DNA of 60,008 nt, from contig JANWVO010000014.1 of the NCBI GenBank assembly GCA_025056865.1, positions 1-60,008 of the forward strand. The letters run 5' to 3'. Source of the stretch: Bryobacteraceae bacterium. Its GTDB lineage: Bacteria; Acidobacteriota; Terriglobia; Bryobacterales; Bryobacteraceae. The translations under genes and the position numbers were made by a program. This document shows positions 26,766 to 35,361 of the stretch, in pieces; positions within the stretch are counted from its first letter, which is position 1, and each line of letters starts with the position of its first letter. The notes below the pieces were generated by a model that had not been told where the DNA came from, ran no database searches, and was given only the letters and a program-made list of their open reading frames with translations.

Positions 26766-27743
26766 GTGTATCCCCAGCCTGACGAAGCGTTTCCCTATTC
26801 CGGCCCGTACTGGGCTCCGCCCTCGCTGGCGCGCACGCTGCTCAGCCAGCCGCGCCTTTGGCTGCACCTGCTGCTGTTCTTCGCGACGCTGTTCACCACC
26901 ACCGCGCTGGGCGCGCGCCTCCAGTACAACTTCACGCACCAGCTTCCGCCATTTGATCTGGAACAGGACCTGACGGCCTTCTCCGACGCGCTGCGCGAGC
27001 CCCGCATGCTGGCCGAAGGGCTTCCGTACGCGCTGGCGCTGATGCTGGTGCTGCTGGCGCATGAGGCGGGCCACTGGCTGGCCTGCTACTACCACAACAT
27101 CGACGCGAGCCTTCCCTACTTCCTGCCCGCGCCGACGTTCATCGGCACCTTTGGCGCCTTCATCCGGTTCCGCTCCGCCGTAAAGAGCCGGCGCGAGCTG
27201 TTCGACGTGGGCGTGGCCGGCCCGCTAGCGGGCTTTCTTTTCGTGATACCGGTGCTTGGCATCGGCATGGCGCTTTCGCGCGTGGTGCCGGGCATCGGCC
27301 AGCAGAGCGAGATCCAGTTCGGCGCGCCGCTGCTGGTGCGGCTGCTCGAGATGTGGCTGTTCCCGGGCGTGCCGAGCGAGGACATCTATCTGCATCCGGT
27401 GGCCCGGGCGGCGTGGGTGGGGCTGCTGGCGACGTCGCTGAACCTGCTGCCCATCGGGCAACTGGACGGGGGCCACATCGTCTATGCCTGCTTTGGCGAG
27501 CGGCACCGCGCCATCTCGACGGCGGCCATCGGCGTGATGGCGCTGCTCGGCTTTCTTTACTGGCCGTGGTGGGTGTGGGCCGCGATTCTTTTCTTCATCG
27601 GCCGGAGGCATTTCCATGTGTATGACGTGGCGCCGCTCGGGCCGGGCCGGCGCCGCGTCTTCGTGCTCACCGCGGCCATCTTCGCGCTGAGCTTCATTCC
27701 GGCGCCCGTTCTGTACAATAACGGGCAGGGCTGGCTGCCCTAA
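26766..27743 (+). CDS. Site-2 protease family (M50) membrane metalloprotease
   Basis: 325 residues from a GTG start, with about six or seven membrane helices. The zinc motif HEAGH is in LVLLAHEAGHWLACYYHNI (about residues 99-117), and the third ligand is in SLNLLPIGQLDGGHIVYACFG, the N-x2-P-x2-QLDGGH form of the M50 family. No PDZ domain is present. Such proteases cut membrane-embedded regulators or precursors; those of this short group resemble plant EGY-like enzymes. The next gene begins 8 bases downstream. No substrate can be named. Confidence 0.88.
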   Translation: MYPQPDEAFPYSGPYWAPPSLARTLLSQPRLWLHLLLFFATLFTTTALGARLQYNFTHQLPPFDLEQDLTAFSDALREPRMLAEGLPYALALMLVLLAHEAGHWLACYYHNIDASLPYFLPAPTFIGTFGAFIRFRSAVKSRRELFDVGVAGPLAGFLFVIPVLGIGMALSRVVPGIGQQSEIQFGAPLLVRLLEMWLFPGVPSEDIYLHPVARAAWVGLLATSLNLLPIGQLDGGHIVYACFGERHRAISTAAIGVMALLGFLYWPWWVWAAILFFIGRRHFHVYDVAPLGPGRRRVFVLTAAIFALSFIPAPVLYNNGQGWLP

Positions 27744-27751
27744 GCGCCGGC

Positions 27752-28498
27752 ATGAAGATTTCGGCGACCATCATCACCTGCAACGAAGAGCGCAACGTTC
27801 CGCGCGCCATCGAAAGCCTCCGCTGCTGCGACGAGATTCTCGTGGTGGATTCCGGCTCCACGGACCGCACGGTGGAGATCGCGCGCAAGTTCGGGGCGCG
27901 CGTGATCGAGGCCGGATGGAGAGGCTACGCGGGGCAGAAGAACTTCGCCAGCGAGCAGGCTTCCCACGACTGGATCCTTTCGATCGACGCCGACGAGGCG
28001 CTCAGCGAGGATCTGGAGGCCGAAATCTGGCAACTGAAGAAGAACGGCCCCGAGTACGACGCCTACACGGTGCCGCGGCTGGCGCAGTACCTGGGCCGGT
28101 GGATCCTTTATTCGGGCTGGTATCCGGACCGCAAGATCCGCCTGTTCGACCGCAGGAAGGCGCGCTGGGTGGGCGACTACGTGCACGAGTCGGTCGTCTG
28201 CGACGGGCGCGTGGGCCATCTTCAGGGGAACCTGCTGCACTTCACCTGCGGGTCGCTGAGCGAGCACCTGAAGACGATGGACCGCTACACGACGCTCGCC
28301 GCCGAGGAGCTGGCCGCGCGGCGGGCGCGCATCGGCTACCGGCATCTGCTGGTGGAGCCTGCCTGGACATTTTTCCGCACTTATGTTTTGAAGCGCGGGT
28401 TCCTCGACGGGGTGGAGGGGCTCGCCATCGCTTACATGGCCGCGCTGTACACGTTTCTGAAGTACGCCAAGGCGCGCTTCATGAGCCCGGGCAGGTGA
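27752..28498 (+). CDS. Glycosyltransferase family 2, WaaE/KdtX-like
   Basis: 248 residues. ISATIITCNEERNVPRAIESLRCCDEILVVDSGSTDRTVEIA is the GT-A opening with the nucleotide-binding Asp, and SIDADEAL is the DxD metal site. The remainder (GWYPDRKIRLFDRRKARW, VHESV, LSEHLKTMDRYTTLAAEEL, then a hydrophobic C-terminal segment) matches the lipopolysaccharide core beta-1,4-glucosyltransferase group often annotated WaaE. It probably adds a hexose to LPS core at the inner membrane face. The next gene starts 4 bases later. Confidence 0.88.
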   Translation: MKISATIITCNEERNVPRAIESLRCCDEILVVDSGSTDRTVEIARKFGARVIEAGWRGYAGQKNFASEQASHDWILSIDADEALSEDLEAEIWQLKKNGPEYDAYTVPRLAQYLGRWILYSGWYPDRKIRLFDRRKARWVGDYVHESVVCDGRVGHLQGNLLHFTCGSLSEHLKTMDRYTTLAAEELAARRARIGYRHLLVEPAWTFFRTYVLKRGFLDGVEGLAIAYMAALYTFLKYAKARFMSPGR

Positions 28499-28502
28499 GC
28501 CG

Positions 28503-29387
28503 ATGCGCGTGCTGCACCTGGACGCCGGGCGGACGATGCGCGGCGGGCAGCATCAGGCGCTGGCGCTGGCGGAGGAGCTGGGCCGCATGGGCGTGGAATG
28601 CCTGCTGGCGGCTCCGCGCGGCTCGCCGCTGCTGGAAGCAGCGCGGCAGCAGCGGGTGCCTGCGGCTGCGCTGGATCCGCTGGCGCTGCGCCGCATGGCG
28701 CCGCGGTTCGATCTCGCCCATTGCCATGACGCGCGCTCGCACACGCTGGCCGCGCTGCTGTGGCCGAAGCCGTTCGCCGTCAGCCGCCGCGTGGATTTTC
28801 CGGTCGGGACGCACGTCTTTTCCCGCTGGAAGTACCGCCGCGCGGCGCTGTTCCTTGCTGTCAGCGAGGCCGTGCGGCGGCGGCTGCTGGAGGCAGGGCT
28901 GCCGCCGGACAGGATCGCGGTGGTGCCCGACGGCGTGCCGCTGCCGGCGAGGGCGAGCACGCTGGCAGGGGGCATCATCACGCCGGCATGGGCCGACCCG
29001 CGCAAGGGCGCGGCGCTGATCCGCCGGGCGGGCGTCGAAGTGCGGTTCTCGGAGGATCTGCTGCGGGACCTGGGCGAGGCGCGCGCGCTCGTCTACATCA
29101 GCGAGAGCGAGGGGTTGGGTTCGGCGGCGCTGCTGGCGCTGGCGCACGGCGTGCCGGTGATCGCCTCCCGCGTGGGCGGGCTGCCGGAGATCGTCATCGA
29201 TGGCGTCACCGGCATTCTGGTCGACAACGACCCGGCCGATATTGCCGCCGCGGTGGCGCGGCTGGCCGGGGACCGCGGGCTGGCCGCCCGGCTTGGCGCG
29301 GCAGGGCGCCGCATGGTGGAGGAGAGGTTTACAATCGAACGAATGGCAGCCGCCACGCTGGAAGCCTACCGCAGGGTGCTCTCATGA
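28503..29387 (+). CDS. Glycosyltransferase family 4 (short form)
   Basis: 294 residues, shorter than the usual 350-400. The N-terminal half has MRGGQHQALALAEELGRMGV and FLAVSEAVRRRLLEAGLPPDRIAVVPDGV, typical for GT4; the donor-binding half retains YISESEGLGSAALLALAHGVPVIASRVGGLPEIV, where SESEGLG and GLPE are the retaining-enzyme motifs. The region between the two halves is contracted. It overlaps the prepilin peptidase start by 4 bases. Role is probably in LPS or other envelope glycan assembly with the upstream GT2. Confidence 0.87.
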   Translation: MRVLHLDAGRTMRGGQHQALALAEELGRMGVECLLAAPRGSPLLEAARQQRVPAAALDPLALRRMAPRFDLAHCHDARSHTLAALLWPKPFAVSRRVDFPVGTHVFSRWKYRRAALFLAVSEAVRRRLLEAGLPPDRIAVVPDGVPLPARASTLAGGIITPAWADPRKGAALIRRAGVEVRFSEDLLRDLGEARALVYISESEGLGSAALLALAHGVPVIASRVGGLPEIVIDGVTGILVDNDPADIAAAVARLAGDRGLAARLGAAGRRMVEERFTIERMAAATLEAYRRVLS

Positions 29388-30190
29388 ACGACGCGCTCGC
29401 CTCTTCCGTGCTCGCCGGGCTGTTCGGCCTCGTAATTGGCAGCTTCCTCAACGTCTGCATCAGCCGCCTCCCGCACGATTTCTCGGTGGTGACGCCGGGG
29501 TCGCATTGCCCGCGCTGCGGCTCGGCGATCGCATGGCATGACAACATCCCGCTGCTGAGCTTTCTGCTCCTGCTGGGCCGGTGCCGCGCATGCCGCGCGC
29601 CCATTTCTTTCCGCTACCCGCTGGTGGAGTTCTCCACCGGCCTGCTGTTTTTCTGGGCCTGGTGGCGGACAGGCGGCGGTTGGGCGGGCGCGAAGTGGTG
29701 CCTGTTTGCGGCGATCGTCGTGGAGCTGATTTTCTCCGACGCCGAGACGCGCATCCTGCCCGATGAATTCACCCTCGGCGGGCTGTTCGCGGGGCTGGCG
29801 CTGGCCCCGGTGGTCCCGGTGCCCGAAGGGCTGATTGCGTGGCTGTGGCGGATGCGCGTGCCGGAGTCCACGCCCGCGCTCGAGTCGTTCGTGCACGCCT
29901 GCGCGGCGGCGGCGCTGCTGTCTGGAGGGCTGTGGCTGATGGGCGCGGCCTATCAGAAGCTCCGCGGGCGGGAAGGGCTGGGCTTCGGGGACGTGAAGAT
30001 GACGGCCTTTCTGGGCGCGTTCCTCGGCTTTGAGACGGCCCTTTTCGCGCTGCTGGCCGGGTCGCTGCTCGGCAGCGTTCTGGGCCTGATCTGGATCCGC
30101 CTGCGCGGCGCGGACATGGCCAGTTACGAGCTGCCGTTCGGATCGTTCCTCGGCGTGGGCGCGCTGATCGCGGCGGCATCGCGGCTGTGA
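29384..30190 (+). CDS. pilD: Prepilin peptidase / methyltransferase (A24 type)
   Basis: 268 residues from ATG 29384 (ATGA overlap). The N-terminal GSFLNVCISRLPHDFSVVTPGSHCPRC domain carries the two zinc-type CxxC pairs (Cys42/45 and Cys67/70) of the methyltransferase loop. The membrane aspartic protease sites are the Asp in LIFSDAETRILPDEFT and the GFGDVKM motif (GxGD). About seven membrane helices. The enzyme cleaves and N-methylates type IV pilin-like leaders. No pilin gene is adjacent, so it presumably serves a distant pilus or secretion system. Placement between a glycosyltransferase and uppS looks like an operon of convenience. Confidence 0.93.
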   Translation: MNDALASSVLAGLFGLVIGSFLNVCISRLPHDFSVVTPGSHCPRCGSAIAWHDNIPLLSFLLLLGRCRACRAPISFRYPLVEFSTGLLFFWAWWRTGGGWAGAKWCLFAAIVVELIFSDAETRILPDEFTLGGLFAGLALAPVVPVPEGLIAWLWRMRVPESTPALESFVHACAAAALLSGGLWLMGAAYQKLRGREGLGFGDVKMTAFLGAFLGFETALFALLAGSLLGSVLGLIWIRLRGADMASYELPFGSFLGVGALIAAASRL

Positions 30191-30235
30191 TGCGGGAGAG
30201 GCGCGCCCCTGAGCTAAGATAGTATTCAACCCCTG

Positions 30236-31069
30236 ATGCAGGAACTTCTGGCCATCCTGCCGCCGGGAAGCCGCGAGTATGAAGTGGCCCGGTCGCTTGA
30301 CCCGGCGCGACTGCCCGCGCACGTCGGCATCATCATGGACGGCAACGGGCGCTGGGCCCGCCGCCGCAGCCTTCCCCGTGCCGCCGGGCACCGCGCGGGC
30401 GTGGAGCCCGTGCGCATGTCGGTGGAAACCTGCGCGCGGCTCGGCATCCGCTCGCTGACGCTGTACGCGTTCTCCGCCGAGAACTGGAAGCGTCCGCGGA
30501 CCGAGGTGGAGACCCTCTGGCGGCTCCTGCATTACTATCTGGGGCGGGAAGTGGCGCACCTGATGGAGAACAACATCCGGCTGCGCGCCATCGGGCGGAT
30601 CCATGCCCTGCCAAAAGAGGTGCGCCGGCAACTGGAGGACGCCGTGGCGGCGACAGCCGGCAATTCGGGCCTCATCCTCAACCTGGCCATCAATTACAGC
30701 GGAAGGGCCGAGATCGTCGACGCGGTCAATGCGCTGATCGAAGAGGCCCGGCTGGCGGGCGCGCTGGACCGGCTGGTGGTGGACGAGGAATCGCTCGCCT
30801 CGCGGCTGTCCACCGCCGGGCAGCCCGACGTCGATCTTCTCATCCGGACTTCCGGGGAGCTGCGGATTTCGAATTTCCTCCTCTGGCAGATCGCATATGC
30901 AGAGCTCTACGTGACGCCCACCCTGTGGCCCGACTTCGACCGCCTCGCCCTGCTCGAGGCCATCGCCGCCTACCAGAAGCGGGACCGCCGCTTCGGCGGC
31001 ATCGAGGCGGTCCACGGGGCGCCTGTCGAGCAGGGTTCCCTGATTGGCGTGCCGGGGCCCGCTGCCTGA
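30236..31069 (+). CDS. uppS: Undecaprenyl diphosphate synthase (cis-prenyltransferase)
   Basis: 277 residues. HVGIIMDGNGRWARRR holds the catalytic Asp, AGHRAG the pyrophosphate site, LTLYAFSAENWKRP the substrate pocket, and RTSGELRISNFLLWQIAYAELYVTPTLWPDF the conserved C-terminal block. The enzyme makes the C55 lipid carrier for peptidoglycan and LPS. It is slightly longer than usual because of an N-terminal segment of about 30 residues before HVGIIMDG. The TGATG overlap with cdsA shows translational coupling. Confidence 0.95.
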   Translation: MQELLAILPPGSREYEVARSLDPARLPAHVGIIMDGNGRWARRRSLPRAAGHRAGVEPVRMSVETCARLGIRSLTLYAFSAENWKRPRTEVETLWRLLHYYLGREVAHLMENNIRLRAIGRIHALPKEVRRQLEDAVAATAGNSGLILNLAINYSGRAEIVDAVNALIEEARLAGALDRLVVDEESLASRLSTAGQPDVDLLIRTSGELRISNFLLWQIAYAELYVTPTLWPDFDRLALLEAIAAYQKRDRRFGGIEAVHGAPVEQGSLIGVPGPAA

Positions 31070-31860
31070 TGAAGCGACTGCTCACCGGCCTGGTTCTCAC
31101 GCCCTTCTTCTTCTACATCGTCGTCTTCGCTCCGGATTGGGCGTTTCTGGCGGCGCTGGCGGCCGTGGGGCTCGCCTGCTATTACGAATTCCTTGGAATT
31201 GCCGCCCGTCATCTGGCGGATTTCGAGTACGATCCGCGGAAAAATCCGGCCGGATATCTGGCGGGGATTCTGCTGCTTCTGCTGCCCGGCAGCGAGATGC
31301 TGACGATCGTCCTTTTCGCATTCCTCATGTGGATTTTCGCGCTGCGGGCGAAAAACATGGCGCACATCCTCCCGTTCGCGGCGATGGCGACGTTCGGCAT
31401 CGTCTACATTTTCGGGGCCTGGAAATGCGGGCTCTCGCTGCGGCTGCTGAACCCGTGGTGGATGCTGTTCGCCACGGCCATCAACTGGGCCGGCGACACT
31501 TTCGCCTACTACGGGGGAAAGAACTTCGGCCGCCGCAAGCTGGCTCCCGTGCTGAGCCCGGGCAAGACGTGGGCGGGCGCCATCGCCTCTCTGGCCGGCA
31601 CGCTGGCGCTGGGGCTGTGGTTCCTGCACTGGAAATTCCCGCACGTGACGCTGTGGCAGGGCGCGGCCCTTTGCCTGCTGGCGAACGTGAGCGGGCAGGC
31701 CGGCGACCTGTGCGAATCCGCCATCAAGCGCGGCGCCGGCGTCAAGGACAGCGGCAATTCCCTTCCCGGACACGGCGGCTGGCTGGATCGGGTGGACTCG
31801 AGCCTGTTCTCTGTCCCGGTCGTCTACTGGCTGCTGCATTCGGGGTGGATTCAGCCCTGA
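31069..31860 (+). CDS. cdsA: Phosphatidate cytidylyltransferase
   Basis: 263 residues from ATG 31069, one base inside the uppS stop. About eight membrane helices. The signature is intact: SPGKTWAGAIASLAG followed by SGQAGDLCESAIKRGAGVKDSGNSLPGHGGWLDRVDS. It makes CDP-diacylglycerol for phospholipid synthesis at the inner membrane. uppS-cdsA is a widespread bacterial pair. Confidence 0.95.
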   Translation: MKRLLTGLVLTPFFFYIVVFAPDWAFLAALAAVGLACYYEFLGIAARHLADFEYDPRKNPAGYLAGILLLLLPGSEMLTIVLFAFLMWIFALRAKNMAHILPFAAMATFGIVYIFGAWKCGLSLRLLNPWWMLFATAINWAGDTFAYYGGKNFGRRKLAPVLSPGKTWAGAIASLAGTLALGLWFLHWKFPHVTLWQGAALCLLANVSGQAGDLCESAIKRGAGVKDSGNSLPGHGGWLDRVDSSLFSVPVVYWLLHSGWIQP

Positions 31861-31862
31861 AC

Positions 31863-31881
31863 GGCCGCGCCGGACGCGGCC
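31863..31881 (+). terminator. Hairpin just after cdsA
   Basis: GGCCGCG (31863-31869) pairs perfectly with CGCGGCC (31875-31881) across a 5-base loop, 2 bases after the stop codon. The absence of a U-run leaves its terminator role uncertain. Confidence 0.4.
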
Positions 31882-32066
31882 CGGCAGAATCAGCGTGGGC
31901 GCCGGCCGGATTGCCGCCAACGGATGACTGGCATCTCGCGGACTGTGCAGCGGCTCCCTTGCTGCGGAAGCCTCCCGCAGCGAGGCGTCTCCCCCGAGGA
32001 TGAGCGATGGGAACCGGCTGCTTCCAGCCGGCAACATTAAAGTCCCTCCACCCGCGCACTTTCCTG
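31882..32066. other. Intergenic stretch without recognised gene
   Basis: This part of the 970-base gap between cdsA and the GH95 gene holds no credible reading frame. It contains a 7-bp hairpin near 32012-32029 (CCGGCTG, CTTC loop, CAGCCGG) and other short inverted repeats. It could belong to a longer leader or another RNA; I could not assign it. Confidence 0.4.
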
Positions 32067-32099
32067 TTGACGAGTATCGGGTCTGAAATGCAATAATAG
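32067..32099 (+). promoter_or_regulatory. Promoter of the first tandem small RNA
   Basis: TTGACG (32067-32072) is followed after 19 bases by AATAAT (32092-32097), preceded by TG as in extended -10 promoters; TAATAG (32094-32099) is an alternative -10. The expected start is about 32104, a few bases before hairpin A of the RNA. Local AT content is well above the surroundings. Confidence 0.5.
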
Positions 32100-32103
32100 A
32101 GTC

Positions 32104-32226
32104 AAACATAAGTCGTCATCGACTTAATTGCATCCCCGCGAGGAGGCCCAGCTCCTCGCAAGCCCCTCTGACAGGAGGCCGTGCGGTGCCCAGCCACACG
32201 GCCTCATCGCTTTTCTGGATCTTTTT
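32104..32226 (+). ncRNA. Structured small RNA, copy 1 of a tandem pair
   Basis: Three hairpins follow one another. A: AAGTCG/CGACTT with TCAT loop (32110-32125). B: GCGAGGAG/CTCCTCGC with GCCCAG loop (32138-32159). C: AGGCCGTG/CACGGCCT (32176-32204) followed by T-runs at 32211-32214 and 32222-32226, the likely terminator. Between B and C lies an unpaired AAGCCCCTCT (32160-32169). All these parts recur in the same order at 32393-32490, with paired changes in stems B and C. A promoter lies just upstream. No frame with a credible protein spans it. The C-rich single-stranded box could pair with Shine-Dalgarno sequences of target mRNAs; that role is inference. Confidence 0.65.
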
Positions 32227-32240
32227 CTCCACCATTCGGG

Positions 32241-32309
32241 CCATTGGGTGAGCGATGTCACCCAACCTTCACACAATGGGGCGAAATGTCACCCAACCGA
32301 CAGTGGGTG
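32241..32309. repeat. Cluster of TCACCCAA half-sites between the two small RNAs
   Basis: TCACCCAACC occurs twice in direct orientation, at 32258-32267 and 32289-32298, 31 bases apart (about three helical turns). Each has an inverted partner: TTGGGTGA at 32244-32251, making a perfect 8-bp palindrome with a 6-base spacer, and TGGGTG at 32304-32309. The cluster lies between the end of RNA copy 1 and the start of copy 2. It looks like a regulator binding region, but it could also fold as RNA. Confidence 0.5.
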
Positions 32310-32389
32310 CGCACGCGGATCCAGCCGCAAGTCCTTGCAAATTCGTGCGGGATGGTTTGGCATGGCAGATGCACTACAGGAGGGCAACA

Positions 32390-32495
32390 AGCAGTCGTCA
32401 TCGACTCAAACATCCCTCGAGGTGACCCAGCACCTCGTGAAGCCCCTCTACTGACGAAGGCCCTGCGGCTCCCCGCCACAGGGCCTTCCCTCCGT
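32390..32495 (+). ncRNA. Structured small RNA, copy 2 of the tandem pair
   Basis: Hairpin A is AGTCG/CGACT with the identical TCAT loop (32393-32406). Hairpin B is CGAGGTG/CACCTCG with loop ACCCAG (32418-32437). AAGCCCCTCT recurs exactly (32440-32449). Hairpin C is AAGGCCCTG/CAGGGCCTT (32457-32487) with the conserved CGG start of its loop, then a short T-run. Against copy 1, stem B swaps an A:T pair for T:A and stem C swaps G:C for C:G, so pairing is kept while sequence changes. TTGCAA at 32335-32340 could be a -35 box, but no good -10 is visible, so copy 2 may depend on an activator or on readthrough. Confidence 0.62.
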
Positions 32496-32557
32496 TTGCG
32501 TCCCATTTTCCGGCAACGTGCGGATGCCTGGCGGCGTCTTCCCGTCGGAAAACCGGG

Positions 32558-32827
32558 ATGACCCGCTGGACACGCCGTACTGCCCTGCTGCTTCCATTGT
32601 CCGCCGCAGCAACCCCCGCCGTCCGCAGGGAATTGAGGGACCCCAATGGCCGCCTGTTGGGCTGGCTCGCGCCGCGGCCGGGAGGAGTTCTGGAAGCGCG
32701 CGACCGCGCAGGGCGGCTGCTCGGCACATACGATCCGGCAGGCAACGAGACCAGGGACCGCAACGGACGGCTGCTGTACCGGGGCGAGGCGCTTTCGGCG
32801 CTGATCGTCTGCCATGGCGGTGGATGA
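32558..32827 (+). CDS. Small exported protein with repeated D-x-x-GRLLG units
   Basis: 89 residues. RRTALLLPLSAAATPA is a short signal peptide, and the mature chain is a set of near-repeats: LRDPNGRLLGWL, ARDRAGRLLGTYDPAGNETRD, RDRNGRLLYRGEALSALI. This resembles a group of small bacterial exported proteins with DxxGRxLGxYDP repeats of unknown function. It lies 62 bases after the terminator of RNA copy 2 and converges on the GH95 gene, with 3 bases between stops. Confidence 0.65.
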   Translation: MTRWTRRTALLLPLSAAATPAVRRELRDPNGRLLGWLAPRPGGVLEARDRAGRLLGTYDPAGNETRDRNGRLLYRGEALSALIVCHGGG

Positions 32828-32830
32828 GAG

Positions 32831-35224
32831 CTACGCCGGGCGCAGCTCGTAGACGCCGTTGACTGAGCTCTCGAAGACCAGCAGACCGTTCTCCTGCCTC
32901 ACCGGGACGCGCCGGCCCTGGCGTGTCACCCCGAGCGCGCCGGCCCAACGCAGGCGGACGGGATTGCCGCGAATCGAACGGATCCGCGCCAGCCGGAGCC
33001 GTCCGTCCTGCCACTCCATGGACACTTCGAAGCCGCCGCGGGCCCGAAGCCCTTCGACGCGGCCCGTGTGCCAGGCCTGCGGGAGGGCGGGCAGGAGGCG
33101 CACTTCGCCCAGGTGGCTTTGCAGAAGCATCTCGGCGATGCCCGCCGTACCGCCGAAGTTGCCGTCGATCTGGAAGGGCGGGTGCGTGTCGAAGAGGTTC
33201 TTCAACGTGCAGGTCTCCAGCAGGATCCGCCACAGGCGGTAGGCGCGCTCGCCGTCGCCGAGCCGCGCCCAGAAGTTCATTTTCCAGGCGGTGGACCAGC
33301 CGGTGGAGCGGTCGCCGCGGGCTTCCAGCGTGCGGCGCGCCGCGGCGGCGAGTTCCGGCGTCCGGTGGATGTCGATGAGCTCGGCCGGGTGCAGCGTGTA
33401 GAGATGCGAAACGTGGCGGTGCTGCGGTTCGGGCTCGTCGTAGTCCTCGATCCACTCCATCAGGCGGCCGGTGCGCGGGCTGATGCGCAGTTCCGGCAGC
33501 CGCGCGGCGGCTTCGAGGCACTGGCGGCGGAACTCGGCGTCGCGGCCCAGGGCCTCTGCCGCGCGGGCGGTGTTGACGAGCAGGTCGCGGCAGATGGCGA
33601 TGTCCATCGTGGCCGCGTAAGTGAACATCGCCTCGGTGCCGTCCGGCTTGCGGAAACGGTTCTCTGGCGAGTGCGAGGGCGCCGTGACCAGCCGGCCGGC
33701 CGCGGCGGTGCCGGGCGGCGCTTCCACCAGGAAATCGAGCACGAATTCGGCCGCGCCCTTCATCAGCGCGTAGCCGCGTTTTTCGAGGAACGCGCGGTCG
33801 CCCGTGAACTGGAAATGCTCCCATACGTGGCGCGCCAGCCACGCGGCGCCCATGGGCCAGACCCCCCAGATGCCATCGGCGGGCGCAGTGTATCCGAAGG
33901 GATCGGTGAGATGGTGCACCACCCAGCCGCGCGCGCCGTACATGACGCGGGCGGTCTTCGAACCCGGGCCGGAGAGCATCTGCATGAAGTCGAACAGCGG
34001 CTGCTCGCATTCGGCCAGGTTGGCGACGCAGGCCGGCCAGTAGTTCATCTGGAGGTTGATGTTGGTGTGGAAGTCGGAATTCCACGGCGCTTTCATGTGC
34101 TCGTTCCAGATGCCCTGGAGGTTGGCCGGCAGGCATCCGGGGCGGGAGCTGCCCAGAAGGAGATAGCGGCCGTACTGAAAATAGAGTGCAGCCAGCCCCT
34201 CGTCCCCGGCGCCCGCTTTGGCGCGGGCGAGCCGCTCGTCGGTGGGCAGGGCCTCGGCGGCGGGATCCGCGGGCAGTTCCAGGCGCACGCGGGAGAAATA
34301 GACGCGATGATCGGCCTCGTGCCGCCGGCGCAACTCGGCATAAGGCCGCCGCGCGTTCCCGAGAGTCTGGGCGACGAGCGCCGCGGGCGAGCGGCCGCGG
34401 TAGTCGGTGGCAGCAGCCAGCCGAAGCACCAGTTCGTTCGTGCCAGCCACGAGCAGCTCCGGCCCCTGGGCTGACACGGAGCCGCCCCGGGCTTCCGCCT
34501 CGAGCCGCGCCTCGAACTGCATGCCGTCGCCTTTCACGCGCCCGCGCAGGATCAGCGTGCCGGGGCGGGCCGGATCGGGCGCGGTCATGGCGTGCTCGGA
34601 GCGTGTGAGCCGGACGCGCGCCGTGAACGGGCGCTCGCATGCCAGGTGCACGGCCAGCACGTCGTCCGGCGCCGAGGAGAAGACTTCGCGGCGGAACAGG
34701 GCGCCGCCGGAGCGGAACTCGGTGACGGCCACGGCTGTTTCCAGATCGAGCCAGCGGCGGTAATCCTGCGCCTCTTCGATGCCTTCCACATCGATCCACA
34801 GGTCGCCGAGCGGCTGGTAGGAGTCGACGTGGGGCGGGATGCCGAGCATCGTCTTCTCGGCCAGCTTTGTGGCCTCGAGCTCTTTGCCCTCGAAGAGAAG
34901 GCGCCGCACCTCGGGCAGGGCCTTCAGCGCCGCCGGATTGTTGGGGTCGAGCGGCCCGCCCGCCCAGATGGTTTCTTCGTTGAGCTGGAGCCGCTCGCTC
35001 TCGACGCCGCCGAAGACCATCGCGCCGAGCCGCCCGTTGCCGACGGGGAGCGCCTCGTCCCATTGAGCGGCCGGCTGCCGGTACCAGAGCTTCAGGCGGG
35101 CCTCCGGGGCGGCGGCCTGCCCGCGCAGGCGCGCCTTCCAGGAGAAAGTGGACTGCCTGCTCCGCTGGAAGCCGAACACCGCGCCGGTCCATCCGGCGAT
35201 CCATGTCCTTCTGCTGATCCGCAT
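32831..35224 (-). CDS. Glycoside hydrolase family 95 (alpha-L-fucosidase-like), Tat-exported
   Basis: 797 residues from ATG 35224, which has AGGAG 8 bases upstream; upstream frame is non-coding. The N-terminus [15 protein letters not shown] is a twin-arginine signal. GH95 features are [28 protein letters not shown] at the N-terminal beta domain, the catalytic barrel with [18 protein letters not shown] and NEHMKAPWN, and the C-terminal [26 protein letters not shown]. Family members cleave alpha-1,2-fucosyl or alpha-galactosyl side chains by inversion, with plant xyloglucan or host glycans as substrates. Substrate here is unknown. The length is typical. Confidence 0.92.
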   Translation of the reverse strand: MRISRRTWIAGWTGAVFGFQRSRQSTFSWKARLRGQAAAPEARLKLWYRQPAAQWDEALPVGNGRLGAMVFGGVESERLQLNEETIWAGGPLDPNNPAALKALPEVRRLLFEGKELEATKLAEKTMLGIPPHVDSYQPLGDLWIDVEGIEEAQDYRRWLDLETAVAVTEFRSGGALFRREVFSSAPDDVLAVHLACERPFTARVRLTRSEHAMTAPDPARPGTLILRGRVKGDGMQFEARLEAEARGGSVSAQGPELLVAGTNELVLRLAAATDYRGRSPAALVAQTLGNARRPYAELRRRHEADHRVYFSRVRLELPADPAAEALPTDERLARAKAGAGDEGLAALYFQYGRYLLLGSSRPGCLPANLQGIWNEHMKAPWNSDFHTNINLQMNYWPACVANLAECEQPLFDFMQMLSGPGSKTARVMYGARGWVVHHLTDPFGYTAPADGIWGVWPMGAAWLARHVWEHFQFTGDRAFLEKRGYALMKGAAEFVLDFLVEAPPGTAAAGRLVTAPSHSPENRFRKPDGTEAMFTYAATMDIAICRDLLVNTARAAEALGRDAEFRRQCLEAAARLPELRISPRTGRLMEWIEDYDEPEPQHRHVSHLYTLHPAELIDIHRTPELAAAARRTLEARGDRSTGWSTAWKMNFWARLGDGERAYRLWRILLETCTLKNLFDTHPPFQIDGNFGGTAGIAEMLLQSHLGEVRLLPALPQAWHTGRVEGLRARGGFEVSMEWQDGRLRLARIRSIRGNPVRLRWAGALGVTRQGRRVPVRQENGLLVFESSVNGVYELRPA

Positions 35225-35361
35225 GGGGAGACTCCTGCTGCAACCGGAATCACACCTACAATACAGTGTCCGCTTGCCGCTGGGGGCCCCGCGCCTGCGG
35301 CCGAGCCGCAGGCCGCTACAAATTGCCGCGGTTTTGTTACACAATACGGCGAGAGCTTCCC

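Noticed and set aside
32012-32029. Hairpin CCGGCTG-CTTC-CAGCCGG as a terminator or third RNA copy
   Set aside because: No T-tract follows and it lacks the conserved loops and boxes of the two RNA copies.
32128-32454. 108-codon frame spanning both small RNAs
   Set aside because: It crosses two terminator-like hairpins, has no ribosome binding site and no similarity between the parts read from the two RNA copies, whose conservation follows structure instead of codons.
32448-35243. 931-codon open frame on the same strand as GH95 in another frame
   Set aside because: Arg/Pro/Gly-rich shadow; the GH95 frame has all family motifs, a Tat signal and a ribosome binding site. It would also run through the second RNA terminator.
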